Source: Saprolegnia diclina VS20 (taxonomy: Eukaryota > Oomycota > Saprolegniomycetes > Saprolegniales > Saprolegniaceae). Taken from it: a DNA stretch of 47,810 nucleotides. Position 1 is the first letter of the stretch. Each line of letters starts with the position of its first letter. A program made the position numbers and the translations under genes. Shown piece by piece: positions 45,801-47,810 of this stretch. The DNA is taken from positions 192,611-240,420 of the forward strand of contig NW_008246128.1 of the NCBI RefSeq assembly GCF_000281045.1. The letters run 5' to 3'. Under the pieces are notes generated by a model, which saw only the letters and a list, made by a program, of their open reading frames with translations, made no database searches and was not told where the DNA came from.

Positions 45801-46499
45801 CGACGCGAGAAGGAGCGGCGACCGGCAGCGCTGCGTCGGCGCGGCGTTGGCAAAGACGTGGTCGGCGTCCGCCGACGGGAGCGTGCTGCGGTGCAATGTC
45901 CCGTCGGCCTTGGTGTACGCCCGCGCGATCCGGTGCGACTTGAGGTCGAACCACTGGTCAAACTCGGCGTCGTAGCCCGAGTACCGGCCGCGTGTATCGA
46001 CCTGGTCACCGTCCATCGAGTACACGCGGTATCCGATGAGGATCTTCTCGGGCGACACCGAAAGCACGGTCGATGTGAACCACAAGAAATGGTTGTCCAT
46101 GCAGTCGACAAGGTCCCCGACCTGGAGGCGGCTGCGCCACGGCTCGTTAAGCTTGGAGCCGTCGGGTGCAATGTCGGCCGACTGGCGATCGACCCAAATG
46201 TCGTCGTCGATCCCGTTCTCAAAGCTGATGCGGAACATCTCTTCATGCTCCTCGATGACCTGCGCGCGGCTCCATTGGCGGTCCTTTGGGTGCAGCGCGT
46301 CGATCCAGTCGGCAAAGCTAATGGCTTTGCGCCACTCGGGCGTCGCCGCCGGCGCCGGCGGGCTGGCCTCGTCGACCTCGTCCGCCCAGTAGATCGCGTT
46401 GTGAGGGCTAAGGAGCGTCCATGCGGCTGCCACGTCCCCGGCGTCCTTGAGGCGCGCGACAGCGCCGTCGACCGCGGCCAGCGCCTCAGCGTCGTCCAT
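39896..46499 (-). CDS. Large ubiquitin carboxyl-terminal hydrolase (USP family) with Tudor-like modules and zinc finger
   Basis: Three exons: 46499-45076, 45028-44857 and 44809-39896; introns of 47 nt each; 2,169 residues. The USP core lies in the middle: the Cys box VGLKNNGNTCFLNSILQQLY (Cys1294), QDAQQLYLHIVDML, YLVVHLNRFTLNYHTF, and the His box VHSGTAQSGHYYSYV (His1516) with WIECNDAITR. It removes ubiquitin from proteins. The N-terminus has two Tudor/MBT-like modules (around residues 58-105 and 125-205, e.g. GDLVDCMDNHFLWF and YDAEFDQWFDLKSHRIA). Long helical regions on both sides recall the USP9X/24/34 group. The last 40 residues hold a RanBP2/NZF-type zinc finger (CPRCTFHNEPYSILCDMC), a typical ubiquitin-binding element. 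An in-frame ATG at 46580 could add 27 residues. Confidence 0.9.
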
Positions 46500-46717
46500 C
46501 GCTCGGCAGAAAATGATGGGACGTGGGATATGATTTGTACCCGGGTCATCTTGCTCCTTGTAGGGGGAATTTACCACCAAGACACACGGTGTAAAACGGT
46601 GAAAATAAAGAGAAGCGCACCTTGGTCAGCAGAGAGGAAAAACCGCACCCGATTGAGCGCACCCAAAAGTTTTGTACTTTGAGTCCTCGCAAGTGTCAAG
46701 CTCGTCAAACCATCTAT

Positions 46718-47102
46718 ATATGAACGTGTTTCGCGTTATCTTCATAATTACACAAAGACTTCGCATACGTAGAGACTAGCAATCTCCTTCTTCTTCATTC
46801 GCTTGCCGGTCCATGGCTGCGCAGGCGGCGGTGCGGGGCTCGTCTGTCGTTGCCCTACGACGCTTGTGCCCGCGGGTGAGGCCCGTGATGATACGGTCGG
46901 TCAAATTTTTCCAGGCGTCGCGGTCGGCGGCAAAGCCACGCAGTTTGCCATGGTCGTCGGGAGTCGCCAGCGACTGAGGCGGCATCAGCGACTGGAGGTC
47001 GCGGTGCAGGACGATCGGCAGCGTGATCTTGGTGCGTCCTAAGAAACGGGGCGCCTCGGATGGGGCAAAGAAGCGAACCATATGAGTACATTTGTATACC
47101 AC
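46718..47102 (-). mobile_element. Second copy of the dispersed non-LTR-type repeat, longer 3' part
   Basis: 46718-46810 is nearly identical to the insertion at 18184-18333, and weaker similarity runs to about 46867. This copy reaches further in the 5' direction of the element: on the minus strand a frame of 108 codons (47102-46776) includes FLGRTKITLPIVLHRDLQ and DAWKNLTDRIITGLTRGHK, and ends AMDRQANEEEGDC before the 3' UTR. The Trp-Lys-Asn-Leu pattern close to the end is like the C-terminus of some LINE reverse transcriptase proteins, but no polymerase motif is present. The outer (5') boundary is not visible. It could instead be a small host gene whose 3' end was copied. Confidence 0.45.
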
Positions 47103-47553
47103 CGGCGTGCAAACTGCATTGTTGTCGTATGCAAGCCTGGAAGGCCTTTACGAAGCGTGTCGCCACTTGCAGCGCCTGCAAAGCCCGGAAAAGAATATAT
47201 AGTTAATTGAACTTCGTAGAAATGGTATTGCCATTGAAAACAAAGGTTATTTTATATTTTTAACAACCGTCATCAAGTCGAGAGGGAGGTAGTATGGTCG
47301 TTTTAGCGCCCTGTGGCGCCAAGGCGTAGATCTCGGTTCAACCAACGACGACTTTGTAACTTGAAAATTTGTGTATTTTAGTACTACTTGGTGGAGAAGT
47401 AGAAAGATGTCTCGTTGACGTTTTGTGAGAGTGGGTAGTATGACGAGAAAATGCAGCATGGAGTTGGTTTGAATTGTTCAAAAATGATAAAGAAAATGAT
47501 AAAAGAATGATTTTTGAGAGAGGCTACAAGAATGATCGCTAGGCGGGTGGGAC

Positions 47554-47560
47554 AAAAAAA
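47554..47560 (-). terminator. RNA polymerase III terminator of tRNA-Ser
   Basis: A run of seven A on the plus strand (seven T on the transcribed minus strand) begins 4 nt after the tRNA 3' end, the usual Pol III stop signal. Confidence 0.85.
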
Positions 47561-47563
47561 GAT

Positions 47564-47644
47564 CGTCAGCTGTGAGATTCGAACTCACGCGGGTTGCCCC
47601 ATTAACTTAGCAGGCTAACGCCTTAACCACTCGGCCAAGCTGAC
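47564..47644 (-). tRNA. tRNA-Ser (anticodon GCU)
   Basis: 81 nt on the minus strand. Acceptor arm GTCAGCT/AGCTGAC with discriminator G, D arm GCCGAGTGGTTAAGGC, anticodon stem TTAGC/GTTAA with loop CTGCTAA (anticodon GCT), a long variable arm (TGGGGCAACCCGC) typical of tRNA-Ser, and T arm GTGAG-TTCGAAT-CTCAC. It has internal A and B boxes, no intron and no encoded CCA. It reads AGC/AGU serine codons. Confidence 0.97.
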
Positions 47645-47810
47645 TTTCGTATGCCTACCATGGATCGAATTTTACACGAATAAATGCCGTATATGACAAC
47701 TTGTACATACAGCCATCTTCACATGACTATCACAATCATATCGCTGCCACACTCTACACAAAAAATAATCCCTCATATGTCCTCATGAGCCCTCAATAAA
47801 GCCATTTATA

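Larger units (their letters stand above)
46500..47563. other. intergenic with a dispersed-repeat copy
   Basis: Promoter side of the ubiquitin hydrolase, then the repeat from about 46718, then AT-rich sequence with no recognisable gene up to the tRNA. Confidence 0.45.

Noticed and set aside
1-47810. CRISPR arrays, bacterial operons, phage-like defence genes
   Set aside because: No direct-repeat arrays or bacterial gene organisation; the introns and gene families are eukaryotic.

Overview
The window looks like nuclear DNA from an oomycete, most likely of the Saprolegniales. The evidence is compact GC-rich genes separated by more AT-rich spacers, many very short GT-AG introns (about 40-67 nt), a secreted GH17 glucanase with a PAN/Apple-like tail, a MyTH4-FERM myosin, a flagellar SHIPPO-repeat protein, and a UGA-containing glutathione peroxidase. 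The organism call is inference. The gene families are read from motifs, and exon borders come from splice signals plus reading-frame and family continuity.

Left part (1-5.1 kb, minus strand). Three pieces of one secreted GH17 beta-1,3-glucanase family lie in series: the 5' end of a copy leaving the window (1-80), a 3'-end relic (2048-2328) and one complete gene (2566-3606). A two-exon histidine phosphatase follows. Middle-left (6.3-14.9 kb). CCT4 (chaperonin subunit delta) and a ten-exon importin-9 run on the plus strand, convergent with a 13-exon NCA2-type mitochondrial protein on the minus strand. At 15.4-16.4 kb there is a perfect 31-bp hairpin and a single-exon glutathione peroxidase with an in-frame UGA at the selenocysteine position. 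Its 3' UTR holds a SECIS-like stem-loop. An apparently catalytically dead HAD-like protein follows, then a small 5'-truncated retroposed repeat bounded by 13-bp target-site duplications.

Middle (18.7-29.2 kb). On the plus strand are a 12-exon gamma-glutamyltransferase-like gene, COG4, V-ATPase subunit H and LYAR. A small HMG-box-like protein lies on the minus strand, tail-to-tail with COG4. Right part (30-47.8 kb). A 1,953-residue MyTH4-FERM myosin is followed by a minus-strand SHIPPO/basic/PH-like protein, which is head-to-head with a neuferricin-type (CYB5D2) haem-binding protein. That gene is convergent, 45 bp apart, with a 2,169-residue ubiquitin hydrolase carrying tandem Tudor-like modules and a C-terminal zinc finger. 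A second copy of the dispersed repeat and a tRNA-Ser(GCU) close the window.

Most genes are unrelated housekeeping genes, as expected in a compact protist genome, and I see no operon-like system. Glutathione chemistry is represented twice (the peroxidase and the GGT-like enzyme, about 2.4 kb apart), but nothing shows that this is more than chance. The most notable item is the selenoprotein peroxidase with its SECIS candidate. Next are the SHIPPO-PH architecture, the divergent myosin and the well-bounded retroposed insertion.
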